The position numbers were made by a program, and so were the translations under genes. From Polaromonas jejuensis NBRC 106434 (GTDB taxonomy: Bacteria > Pseudomonadota > Gammaproteobacteria > Burkholderiales > Burkholderiaceae_C): a DNA stretch of 64,000 nt. The DNA lies in NCBI RefSeq assembly GCF_001598235.1, contig NZ_BCYO01000010.1, positions 62,001 through 126,000 of the forward strand, given 5' to 3'. Positions 54,973-63,048 of the stretch are shown here, in pieces. Numbering within the stretch: the stretch's first letter is position 1; each line of letters begins with the position of its first letter. Below the pieces are notes generated by a model. The model was not told the origin of the DNA. It worked only from the letters and a program-made list of their open reading frames with translations, and ran no database searches.

Positions 54973-55141
54973 CGGGCGAGGCGATTGTAGTACCGGGCAA
55001 AGGATTGAGCCTCATTTTCTGCAATGCAGTGCCGCAGCCAGGGGACTACTGAGTGCCTAAGCGAAGTACGACTTTCCCGAAAGCAGACAAAAAGAACTCA
55101 CACGGTCACGAGTCGATAGCCGAATTGGTGCACATGTCCCC

Positions 55142-56212
55142 TCAATGCGGATGCGCATGCAAATGCCGGTGATGGATGTCCGGGTAATGCGGATGCTTGT
55201 GTGTCAACACCTCATGTCGGTGCGGATGCGTATGTGACTCCGTGGCACTCCAGGCGAAAGCATGCTCGTGCTGGTGATGCGCGTCATGCCGATGCCTATG
55301 GCTGTGCTCAAGCGGCTCATGCGTGTGTTCGTGCTCATGTCGCTCGCGAACATGCAACCAGACGCCGACGGCCATCAGCGCCGCAGCCAACCAGAATAAT
55401 GGGCCGGGCACTTCGGGCCATAGCGCCAATGAGATGAGCACCCCAAACAGCGGGGCCACCGAAAAATAGGCACCGGTCCTCGCCGTGCCCAGCGTCCGCA
55501 GGGCCAGCACGAACAGCGTCAGGCTCAGTCCGTAACCGAAAAAGCCAACAACCAGACTGGCGCCCAGAGTCGTCATCGACGGCAACGCAGCGCCACTGGC
55601 AAGCGCCATGGCCGTGTTGCTGACCCCGGCCAGCAACCCCTTCAGCCCGGCGACCAGCATGGCATCGTTCGTGGAGACCTTGCGGGTCAGGTTGTTGTCT
55701 ATCGCCCAGCACAGGCATGCACCAAAGATGAGCAAGGCACCTGGCGAAAAGGTCGCTCCGCCTGGCTCCCAGGACAGCAGGATGCCGCCGAGGACGATGA
55801 CAACCATGCCCAGCACAATGGAACGGTCCGAGTTTTCTTTGAACACCCACCAGGCGATGACCGCAGTCAGCACGCCCTCGACGTTCAGCAGCAGCGATGC
55901 TGACGCACCGCTTGTCTGAGTCAGCCCGAGCATCAGAAGCGCTGGGCCGAGCACGCCTCCGAACAAGATGGCTCCCAAGAGCCAGGGTAGTTCGGCCCTC
56001 GGGATTCGCATGGCCTCGCAAGCGTGGTCGCCTTTTTCTCGCCTCAAGCGGCGCAACACCAACAACAGACTCAGGCCGAGTCCGCTGCCCAGATAAAGCA
56101 GTCCGGCCAGCAGCAAAGGCGCGACGTCACCGACAAGCAACTTGGCCAGCGGAGTACTGGCGCCAAACAGCAGTGCTGCGACCAGAGCGGGAGTGGCGGA
56201 ACGAATTGACAT
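55142..56212 (-). CDS. EamA-family transporter with His-rich C-terminal tail
   Basis: This protein has 356 aa from the ATG at 56212; an ATG at 56260 would add 16 residues. Ten membrane segments form two EamA repeats (FGASTPLAKLLVGDVAPLLLAGLLYLGSGLG; then LLIFGACLCWAIDNNLTRKVS). The last ~70 residues contain about 25 His in HxH series (HEHEHTH, HSHRHRH, HHQHEH, HHRHLHAHPH). The tail should bind transition metals. The transporter may export a metal or a metal-chelating metabolite, or may be metal-gated. It lies beside the cus operon, separated by 169 bp. Confidence 0.88.
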   Translation of the reverse strand: MSIRSATPALVAALLFGASTPLAKLLVGDVAPLLLAGLLYLGSGLGLSLLLVLRRLRREKGDHACEAMRIPRAELPWLLGAILFGGVLGPALLMLGLTQTSGASASLLLNVEGVLTAVIAWWVFKENSDRSIVLGMVVIVLGGILLSWEPGGATFSPGALLIFGACLCWAIDNNLTRKVSTNDAMLVAGLKGLLAGVSNTAMALASGAALPSMTTLGASLVVGFFGYGLSLTLFVLALRTLGTARTGAYFSVAPLFGVLISLALWPEVPGPLFWLAAALMAVGVWLHVRERHEHEHTHEPLEHSHRHRHDAHHQHEHAFAWSATESHTHPHRHEVLTHKHPHYPDIHHRHLHAHPH

Positions 56213-56746
56213 GATGAGAGTAAAGCACAGCCGCAAAGGCAATGGCGCACTTTGGGGCATTAGTTGCCGTCCAAGGTGAGCGATTCACTGGCGTCCATAT
56301 TGGGGTTTGATGAACTTGAAGGGACAACGGGCCGGCGCAAGGAGTGTCTGGTTGTGGTGGAGTACTGAGCCGAAACGTGGGCGACTGACAAACTCAGACT
56401 GGCAAGCACAAGAGAGAGGTTCTTCATATGGCGTCATCTGGGCGGAACGACCGCTACAGGGCGAGGCTGTGTGAAAACTCCGCTCGTCAACGTTTTTGAT
56501 GGTCCTCGACCCCTTGGCAAGTCCGAAAAAATACAAGCTGCGCCATTCTGAGAGGTCGATGTTGCCGCCGATCGCACATTGACCAGTCAAAACATATTCG
56601 GCCGATTCAGAACTGACCAGGAGTACCACTCGGAAAACACTGGTCAAACCTGGATCGGCACGGATGGTCAACAGTCGACCGGCGCTAACACTCCAGTGCG
56701 ATCAACAGAAGAATTGCTCTGGTAATCCGGTGGTCGGCACCGCTGG
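56213..56746. other. Gene-free interval with IS remnants
   Basis: No supported gene. An open frame of 128 codons on the minus strand (56285-56671) has no domain and overlaps repeat sequence. The right half holds the TGGTCA repeats described separately. Confidence 0.5.
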
Positions 56747-56762
56747 TCAATTTGAGATCGGC
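56581..56762. repeat. TGGTCA-N6-GAYCGGC repeats, like ends of an IS21-type element
   Basis: Three plus-strand copies: 56641-56659, 56665-56683 and 56744-56762. A reverse-strand relative (TGGTCA-N7-ATCGGC on the complement) lies near 56597-56617. Multiple short terminal repeats of this kind are typical of IS21 family ends. No transposase remains. Confidence 0.55.
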
Positions 56763-57049
56763 GTCAACAAGCTAGACCGCAGAGCCGCCAGTTCGTGACG
56801 GGCGGCGGCGGCGTATAACTCCTGGGCGAAGCACGGGTCACCGCTGAGCACATCGTCAGCCATGGCGCGCACCTGGTCGGCCTCTTCCCGAGGGGTTAAA
56901 ACTCTAGATGTCGCACCGCGGCTTGGTATGGCGCCAGACCACAGCGTCGCGACCAGTTGGGTCAACGAGGCAACCAATGACTGGAGGGCGTGGCCTGCAC
57001 GGTGAAATTGGCCGTGAGCGACATGTTCGGGCTGTGCTGTATTGGACAT
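56747..57049 (-). CDS. Hypothetical protein, 100 aa
   Basis: This 100-aa protein has no signal peptide. The N-terminal half has a helix with ALQSLVASLTQLVATLW. The C-terminal half, PREEADQVRAMADDVLSGDPCFAQELYAAAARHELAALR, has the look of a real folded helix pair seen in small proteobacterial hypotheticals. The last codons lie within the IS21-like repeat, so the 3' end may have been altered. Its function is unknown to me. Confidence 0.55.
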   Translation of the reverse strand: MSNTAQPEHVAHGQFHRAGHALQSLVASLTQLVATLWSGAIPSRGATSRVLTPREEADQVRAMADDVLSGDPCFAQELYAAAARHELAALRSSLLTPISN

Positions 57050-57261
57050 ACCGGTTTCTCCTGGCGAGTAAGGCTATGTTGCACTGCAGTATAGGGTAAA
57101 CCCTAATTCCAGTAAAGCGCCTTTTGTGAGTTTTCAGCATCAAAATTCCACGGCAGTGCAAAGCTGTCCGAAACTTGACGGCCACTTGCAGACTTTCAGC
57201 AAGTGACTGACGCAAGACCTTGGAAAGCTCTCATTTCCTGGTCAAATCCGGGTTCTCCACC

Positions 57262-57912
57262 ATGCCCTCTACCCCCATCCCCACACTTCCCACCGTGCCC
57301 GAAGCTTTTCGGCAGCGACTCGAGGCTCAGCTGGATGCCGGCGGGCGGCGCTTGCTTGGTCTGGTGGGGCCGCCTGGCGCGGGCAAGTCCACCCTGGCGG
57401 CCGCCCTGCTGCAGTCGCTGGGTCCGCGGGCCCAAATAGTCCCGATGGACGGTTTTCACCTCGCCAACGTGGAACTGCAACGCCGCGGCTTGACCCATTG
57501 CAAGGGCGCCCCCGAGACCTTTGACAGCGCGGGCTATGTAGCCCTGCTGCGCCGCTTACGTCAGCAAAGGACGGGTGAGGTGGTGTATGCCCCCGAATTC
57601 CGGCGTGAACTGGAAGAGCCGGTTGCCGGTGCCATCGGCGTGCAGGCGCAGACGGCCCTGGTCATCACCGAAGGCAACTACCTGCTGCTGGACACCGGCC
57701 ACTGGGCCAACGTCGCGCCCTTGCTGGACGAAGTCTGGTACGTGCAAACCGATGACCGGGTGCGCCTACAGAGTCTGGTGCAACGACACGAGCAGTTTGG
57801 CCGCAGCCCGGATGCCGCGCGCGCCTGGGTGCAGGCCACCGATGAGCCCAATGCCCGGCTCATCGAAGCGACCAAAGCCCGGGCCCACGCCATCTTCCGG
57901 TGGGATGCCTGA
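57262..57912 (+). CDS. Nucleoside/sugar kinase-like P-loop protein (FrcK-like)
   Basis: This protein has 216 aa from the ATG at 57262. The P-loop is GLVGPPGAGKSTLAAALL (residues about 32-49), followed by the lid and substrate segments PMDGFHLANVELQRRG, APETFDSAGYVALLRRL and VITEGNYLLLD. This is the uridine-kinase/phosphoribulokinase-like family, including the kinase encoded with fructose (frc) transporters in rhizobia. It probably phosphorylates the imported sugar or a nucleoside. The Gfo/Idh gene follows after 27 bp. Confidence 0.85.
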   Translation: MPSTPIPTLPTVPEAFRQRLEAQLDAGGRRLLGLVGPPGAGKSTLAAALLQSLGPRAQIVPMDGFHLANVELQRRGLTHCKGAPETFDSAGYVALLRRLRQQRTGEVVYAPEFRRELEEPVAGAIGVQAQTALVITEGNYLLLDTGHWANVAPLLDEVWYVQTDDRVRLQSLVQRHEQFGRSPDAARAWVQATDEPNARLIEATKARAHAIFRWDA

Positions 57913-57939
57913 GAAAAACCAACGCTCGGAGTACATGAC

Positions 57940-58929
57940 ATGAAATGGGCCTTTGTCGGAGCGAGCAACATTGCCTCGGAGTGGATGGTGAGCGCCGTGC
58001 GCACCGTGGGCGACGAGGTGGTAGCGGTGGTGTCTGGCAACGCCGAGCGCGCGCAAGACTTTGCGCGCCAACACGGCCTGGTACAGGCGCTGTCCGATCA
58101 GCGGGCACTGGTTGACCTGGAGGTGGACGCGGTTTATATCTCCAACACCAACGACCGGCACGAGGTCGCTGTGTCGCAGGCCGCGGCCATGGGTTGCCAT
58201 GTGCTGTGCGAGAAGCCTCTGGCCACCGACCTGGCCGCTGCCCGGCGCATGGTCGCGGCCTGCCAGCTTGCGGGCGTCGTCATGTCCACCAACCACCATC
58301 TGCGCCACAACAGTGCCCACCGCCAGATGCGCGACGTGCTGCGCCACCAGGGTTTGGGCCGACTGGTGGCGGCGCGTGTCAGCCATTCGGTGTTCCTGCC
58401 CGTCCAGTTGCAGGGCTGGCGGATCGACAACCCCACCGCCGGCGGCGGCGTGGTTATGGACATTGCGGTACACAACGCGGACTCATTGGCCTTTCTGCTG
58501 GGTGAATACCCGAGCGAGGTCATGGCCATGACCAGTGCCAGTGGAATGGGCCAGGGGGTGGAGGACAATGCCATGTCGCTCTGGCGCTACCCGAGTGGAC
58601 TGACCGCCTTCACCCACCAGGGCTTCAACACGCCCCATGCCTCCAATCGGCTGGAGTTGCTGGGGGACCAAGCCAGCCTGGAAGCGCGCGGCGTGCTCAA
58701 CCAGGCACCAGGTGGCGAGCTGGTTTGGCGCCGTGCCGACGGCAACCTGTCGCTGCGCCTGGACCACGACAACCTGTATGTGCGCGGTCTGCGTGAAATG
58801 CACAAGGCGATCGCCGGCGAGCCGAACGACATGGCCAGCGGCGAGGCAGGGGTGAAGTCGCTGGCGGTGGCGCTCGCGGTACTGGAAAGTGCCCAGACTG
58901 GCCAGCGCGTGCCGGTGCGTTACGACTGA
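57940..58929 (+). CDS. Gfo/Idh/MocA family oxidoreductase
   Basis: This 329-aa protein has the N-terminal Rossmann fold (FVGASNIASEWMVSAVR), the motif CEKPLATDLAAARRM (catalytic-region Lys) and the C-terminal substrate domain with GGGVVMDIAVHNADSLAFLLGE. NAD(P)-dependent oxidation of a sugar or polyol is likely. It lies between the kinase gene and a decayed HAD gene, in a locus with a CUT2 sugar transporter and mutarotase. Confidence 0.9.
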   Translation: MKWAFVGASNIASEWMVSAVRTVGDEVVAVVSGNAERAQDFARQHGLVQALSDQRALVDLEVDAVYISNTNDRHEVAVSQAAAMGCHVLCEKPLATDLAAARRMVAACQLAGVVMSTNHHLRHNSAHRQMRDVLRHQGLGRLVAARVSHSVFLPVQLQGWRIDNPTAGGGVVMDIAVHNADSLAFLLGEYPSEVMAMTSASGMGQGVEDNAMSLWRYPSGLTAFTHQGFNTPHASNRLELLGDQASLEARGVLNQAPGGELVWRRADGNLSLRLDHDNLYVRGLREMHKAIAGEPNDMASGEAGVKSLAVALAVLESAQTGQRVPVRYD

Positions 58930-58951
58930 GGCGGACTCGAACCCTGAACCC

Positions 58952-59395
58952 CGTGCTCACCCCAGACCTGATTTTTGACTGAACGGCACCATCATCGACT
59001 CTATGCCGGTGCACCGGATTACTTGGCGCACTGTTTGGCACCAACCTTCCGCTGAATGTGGCCGAGGCCTCCGTCCACGAAAAGGAAGCGCTGAACCCCT
59101 GCCTCTCCATAGACTGAATGGTCTTTTCGAGGCCCCCGTTGGGGGTGGCGAGGGGCTGCCAGGCAAGCCCGACCCTGCAATTTTCTTGGAAGTGGCGCGG
59201 CGCATGAACGCCGCGCCGCAAGATTTCCTGGTGTTTGAAGACAGTCCTGAGGGCATTACAGCAGCGGGGCACGCTGGGATGTATGCCGTGGCCCTGCCGA
59301 CCAGCCACACGGCTGACGAACTGGCCGGGGTCACATGTGATAGTCACGTCGCGGACTACGATGCGGTGCTGACCTCGCCCTTGTGCCTGCGGTGA
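58952..59395 (+). pseudogene. HAD-superfamily sugar phosphatase, decayed
   Basis: Pieces of one HAD phosphatase are found in different frames: motif I near 58965 (LIFD, then a base lost, then NGTIIDSMPVHRITWRTVW), a middle piece (FGTNLPLNVAEASVHEK, ending in a stop near 59120) and an intact C-terminal piece (GKPDPAIFLEVARRMNAAPQDFLVFEDSPEGITAAGHAGM). The segment between is too short for the cap domain. The gene is thus broken by frameshifts and a deletion. In intact relatives this enzyme dephosphorylates a sugar phosphate such as fructose-1-phosphate. Confidence 0.88.
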
Positions 59396-59440
59396 TCAGG
59401 TGAGGTGGTCACGGCTGGCCAGTAAGACTGGACGGGCGGC

Positions 59441-60712
59441 TCAGACCGTGCTTTGCAAGTCCTGCTTGAGGAAAATGTCTTTGTCCGGAAAAAACTGGAT
59501 GTGCTGGGGCAACAGCGCTCCACCCAGCGCACGGGCGTGGGCACCGACCTGGCCGATCTCCAGCCGGCTGGGGCGCACAATGCCCACCAGGGGGTAGGCC
59601 TCCAGTGCCTTGCGGGTTTGCAGCAGTAGCTGCTGCAGAAGGCGGCGTGAAATGGAACCATCGAGCACCACCGCATCCAGGTCGAGCAGCGCCGTGGCGG
59701 CGGTGATGGTCATGGCCAGCGCATCGGCCGCGGTCTGCAGCCAGGGTTGGGTCAGCGTGTCATAGGCAGGGTCGGTGATCGCGTCGTCGTGGATCAACTG
59801 CGGGGCCAGACCGGCCTGGATTAAAGCCTGCTCCAGCTGCCAACCGGAGGACTTTTCCAGCAACTGCCCTTGGCCATAGCCAGCCCGCGCTATGCCCAAA
59901 GGCAGGGAGCCTATAGCCCCGGCGTTGCCGCGTTCACCCGGCAACAAATGACCCGACAGCACCAAGCCGCCGCCCACGAAGGTGCCCACAAATACATACA
60001 GAAAGCTGCGCAACTGCTGGCCGTGGCCCTGCAGCAACTCGGCCGTGCAGGCGGCAATCGTGTCTTTGGCGAACACCACGGACAAATCGGTCATGGCCTG
60101 CACGCGTTCGCGCAGGTCCACACCATCCCATTTGGCCATTGCGGGGGCGGCTTGTGGCCCCAGCAGGTTGGCCCACTGGTTCATGAACAGCGGCGCCGAC
60201 AAACCCAGCCCCACCACTCGGGCCCAACGTGCGCCCAATTTCCGGCGCAAGGTTTTGAGCGACGAGGCAATGTGCGGCAACACCTCGTCCGGGTCCGGGT
60301 AGTCGTAGTGGAACACGTGCTGGTGGCGGATTTTCCCGACAAAATCCAACACCAACACTTCCATACTGCGTCGCCCCACCTGAACGCCCAAGCTGAACGC
60401 GCCTTCGGGGTTGAGCGACACGGGAATCGAGGGTTGGCCGATATTGCCGCGCACCCGATCCTGCTTGATCAGCAGACCGTCATCCAGCAAACGATCGACG
60501 ATGATGGAGACCGTTTGCGTGGACAGCTGCGTGAGCCGTGCCAGATCGGCCTTGGGGATCGCCCCGTGCAGGCGGATCGCCTGCAACACAATGCGCTCGT
60601 TGAACAGGCGCATGCCCTGCTGGTTGGAGCCGCGCATAGTTCGCGCAACGTAAGCGGCGGGTGCTGGGGGCAGTTTCTTGGGGGCTTTCACGCGGGGCAA
60701 GGGTAGGGACAC
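59441..60712 (-). CDS. ROK-family transcriptional regulator
   Basis: This 423-aa protein has an N-terminal winged helix (NERIVLQAIRLHGAIPKADLARLTQLSTQTVSIIVDRLLDDGLL, residues about 38-83) and a ROK sugar-kinase-like domain with VGTFVGGGLVLSGHLLPGERGNAGAIG. The zinc motif common in ROK proteins (CxCGxxGCxE) is absent; the region reads GSLPLGIARAGYGQGQLLE. This form matches FrcR-type regulators in sugar ABC loci. It is in the minus-strand operon just downstream of the mutarotase gene and probably represses the transporter. Confidence 0.9.
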   Translation of the reverse strand: MSLPLPRVKAPKKLPPAPAAYVARTMRGSNQQGMRLFNERIVLQAIRLHGAIPKADLARLTQLSTQTVSIIVDRLLDDGLLIKQDRVRGNIGQPSIPVSLNPEGAFSLGVQVGRRSMEVLVLDFVGKIRHQHVFHYDYPDPDEVLPHIASSLKTLRRKLGARWARVVGLGLSAPLFMNQWANLLGPQAAPAMAKWDGVDLRERVQAMTDLSVVFAKDTIAACTAELLQGHGQQLRSFLYVFVGTFVGGGLVLSGHLLPGERGNAGAIGSLPLGIARAGYGQGQLLEKSSGWQLEQALIQAGLAPQLIHDDAITDPAYDTLTQPWLQTAADALAMTITAATALLDLDAVVLDGSISRRLLQQLLLQTRKALEAYPLVGIVRPSRLEIGQVGAHARALGGALLPQHIQFFPDKDIFLKQDLQSTV

Positions 60713-60728
60713 TTGAAGCAGAAGTGGA

Positions 60729-61172
60729 TTAGGGCAGGATCACGCCCTTGCAGAGTATCGCATTGCCATAGGCAGTGGCCTCGCCGCTTTGCACGATCAG
60801 GCTGGTGCGCTCGATGCGTTCATAAAAGTCAAAACGTTCGATCGACTCGACCTGGTCGGGGCGCAGTGCCTCTGTTTTTTGCACCAGATTGATGAAGGCC
60901 GCTTGGGCCGCGGTGGTCTGCCCAACGGGCAGGTCGCCGTGCTGCATGTAGCCGGCTGGCTGCGGCACGTCCAATGCCAGCGGGAACACGGTCAGCAGGG
61001 CTTGTGCCACCCGCTCCAAACTGTGGCCGGGCAAGCGCACCACCGGTTTGCCTTTGGCCAGATAGTCGGCGGTGAAGTTGGCATCAACCACCACGACCCA
61101 TTCGCCATGACCCATGGCGCACAGGTGCATCAGCAGCTCCGGGGTCAACAGAGGATCAATTCCCTTAAGCAT
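60729..61172 (-). CDS. fucU: RbsD/FucU family sugar mutarotase
   Basis: This 147-aa protein has the family signature MLKGIDPLLTPELLMHLCAMGHGEWVVVVDANF, which includes the catalytic His and the substrate-binding Asp-Ala-Asn, and the C-terminal FDFYERIERTSLIVQSGEATAYGNAILCKGV. FucU/RbsD proteins interconvert the anomers of fucose, ribose or fructose. The tail FYER and YGN favours the FucU branch. It lies between the ABC ATPase and ROK genes, which fits a role in preparing the imported sugar. Confidence 0.92.
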   Translation of the reverse strand: MLKGIDPLLTPELLMHLCAMGHGEWVVVVDANFTADYLAKGKPVVRLPGHSLERVAQALLTVFPLALDVPQPAGYMQHGDLPVGQTTAAQAAFINLVQKTEALRPDQVESIERFDFYERIERTSLIVQSGEATAYGNAILCKGVILP

Positions 61173-61198
61173 GAAGCGCTTTCATGAACGATTGATTT

Positions 61199-61990
61199 TC
61201 AGGCATGGGCTGCCTCCGGCAGATCGTCCGCTGACTTGGCACCGGTCATCACCGCCACTGTGTCACTCATGCTGATGTGCTTGGGATTGACCACGGCAGC
61301 GCGTTTGCCCAAGCGGGCAATGTGAATGCGGTCTGCTACTTCAAACACATGCGGCATGTTGTGAGAGATCAATACCACGGGCAGTCCCTTGTCGCGCACG
61401 CGGCGGATCAGCTCTAGAACCATGTTGCCCTCCTTGACACCCAGCGCGGCGGTCGGTTCGTCCATGATGACAACATGCTGCGCAAAGGCCGCCGCACGCG
61501 CCACGGCAACGCACTGGCGCTGGCCGCCCGAGAGTGTCTCCACCGCCTGGGTCATGGATCGGATGCCGACCTTGAGTTCCTGCATGCGGGAGATGCTTTC
61601 CTCGAGCATTTTTTTCTTGTCCAAAACACGCAGGAACTTGCCAAGGAAACCGGGGCGACGCAACTCGCGCCCCAGGAACAAATTCTCGGAAATCGTCATG
61701 GCGGGGGCGACGGCCAGGTCCTGGTAAACGGTCTCGATGCCCGAGTGGCGCGCGTCGATCGGGCTCTTGAAATGAATCGGTTTTCCGTCCAGAAAAATCT
61801 CGCCCTGGTCGGGAATCGTTGCCCCTGACAGGCATTTGATCAACGACGACTTGCCGGCGCCGTTGTCGCCGATCACGGCCAGAATTTCGCCGGCGCGCAG
61901 CTCGAAGTCGGCCCCATCGAGTGCCGTGACCTGGCCGTAACGTTTGATCAGGCCCTTGGCCTGCATCACGATTTGAGGTTGGGCGCTCAT
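61199..61990 (-). CDS. CUT2 sugar ABC transporter ATPase (FrcA-like)
   Basis: This 263-aa protein has a single ATPase domain, as in FrcA and unlike the double domain of RbsA. Walker A is GDNGAGKSS, the signature is LSGGQRQCVAVARAAAF, Walker B is VVIMDEPTAALG and the H-loop is LISHNMPHV. The substrate of close relatives is fructose, ribose or mannose. The start at 61990 overlaps the permease stop (TAATG-type junction). It is cytoplasmic. Confidence 0.93.
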   Translation of the reverse strand: MSAQPQIVMQAKGLIKRYGQVTALDGADFELRAGEILAVIGDNGAGKSSLIKCLSGATIPDQGEIFLDGKPIHFKSPIDARHSGIETVYQDLAVAPAMTISENLFLGRELRRPGFLGKFLRVLDKKKMLEESISRMQELKVGIRSMTQAVETLSGGQRQCVAVARAAAFAQHVVIMDEPTAALGVKEGNMVLELIRRVRDKGLPVVLISHNMPHVFEVADRIHIARLGKRAAVVNPKHISMSDTVAVMTGAKSADDLPEAAHA

Positions 61991-62949
61991 TAACGTACTC
62001 CTTTGCGAGACATTTGGTCGGTGGCCACAGCAAGAATCACGAGGATGCCGGTGACCAGTATCTGGTAAATGGAGGAGACGCCCATCAACGTCAGTCCGTT
62101 CCGAAATACCCCCACGATGAGCGCCCCCACCAAGGTTCCCAACACGACCCCACGTCCACCAAACAGGCTGGTGCCTCCCAGGACGACGGCGGTGATGGCG
62201 TCGAGGTTTTCAGTCTGTCCGGCGTTGGGATCGCCAGCACCGGTGCGGGCCACAGACAGCAGCGAGGCAATTCCATAAAGCAGCCCGGCCAGCACATACA
62301 CACCCAGCAGTACACGATCTGTCGGTATGCCGGTGAGTCGTGTCGCCTCGGGGCTGTTCCCAACGGCATAGATGTGGCGGCCCGATGCCGTTTCACGCAG
62401 CCAGGCCCAGGTTACCAGGTAGAGGCCCAGCATCAGCGCCACACCATAGGCAATGGAGGTATTGCCAAACCTGAGTGTGTTGCCCAGGAAGGTCATGCTG
62501 TCGGGAATATCGGTCACGGTCCGCGACTGGGAATACAGCTGCGTGATCGCAAACGCGATGTTGAGCGTGCCCAGCGTCACGATGAAGGGCGGCAGCTTGA
62601 TGCGTGTCACCAGCAGACCATTGAGCAGGCCGAAAAGGGTGGTTACCGCGATGCCGCAGGCGACGGCCAAGGGCGCGGGCAGTCCGAAGTCGGCTGCGAA
62701 CTTGGTCATCACAATACCGCCCAATGCCATGACCATGCCGCACGACAGGTCAATGCCCGCAGTGAGGATGATCAGCGTTTGTCCAATGGCGATCACGCCC
62801 ACGACCATGACCTGCTGCAGGATGAGTGAAAAATTCTGCGCCGACAAAAATCGGTCACTCTGGGTCGCAAAAAAGAAGCAGGCCAGCAGCAGGGCAATGA
62901 AAGGCCCCAGTGTGGCCAGGGGAGGGAGTTTGAAGGAATGCGTGTTCAT
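61990..62949 (-). CDS. CUT2 sugar ABC transporter permease (FrcC-like)
   Basis: This 319-aa membrane protein has about nine hydrophobic segments. It has the CUT2 permease core GQTLIILTAGIDLSCGMVMALGGIVMTK and VYVLAGLLYGIASLLSVARTGAGDPNAGQTENLDAITAVVLGGTSLFGGRG, which contains the ATPase-coupling loop. The layout matches FrcC/RbsC proteins. A strong hairpin lies between this gene and the binding-protein gene upstream. It overlaps the ATPase gene by one base. Confidence 0.93.
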   Translation of the reverse strand: MNTHSFKLPPLATLGPFIALLLACFFFATQSDRFLSAQNFSLILQQVMVVGVIAIGQTLIILTAGIDLSCGMVMALGGIVMTKFAADFGLPAPLAVACGIAVTTLFGLLNGLLVTRIKLPPFIVTLGTLNIAFAITQLYSQSRTVTDIPDSMTFLGNTLRFGNTSIAYGVALMLGLYLVTWAWLRETASGRHIYAVGNSPEATRLTGIPTDRVLLGVYVLAGLLYGIASLLSVARTGAGDPNAGQTENLDAITAVVLGGTSLFGGRGVVLGTLVGALIVGVFRNGLTLMGVSSIYQILVTGILVILAVATDQMSRKGVR

Positions 62950-62994
62950 GTTGAAGGCCTGGTTTGTTTTGCCGGGGTGCAGAAATTTGCACGG

Positions 62995-63020
62995 CCTGGC
63001 CCGTCAGGTGACGGGCCAGG
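62995..63020 (-). promoter_or_regulatory. Strong intercistronic hairpin between binding protein and permease genes
   Basis: CCTGGCCCGTCA (62995-63006) and TGACGGGCCAGG (63009-63020) are perfect 12-bp arms with a 2-base centre. There is no T-run. Such hairpins protect the 3' end of binding-protein mRNA and allow more binding protein than permease to be made. Confidence 0.75.
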
Positions 63021-63048
63021 GGCAGTTGCTACAGCTTGATGGAGCCGC

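Noticed and set aside
56285..56671. 128-codon minus-strand frame
   Set aside because: Overlaps IS21-like repeats and has no protein-like features.
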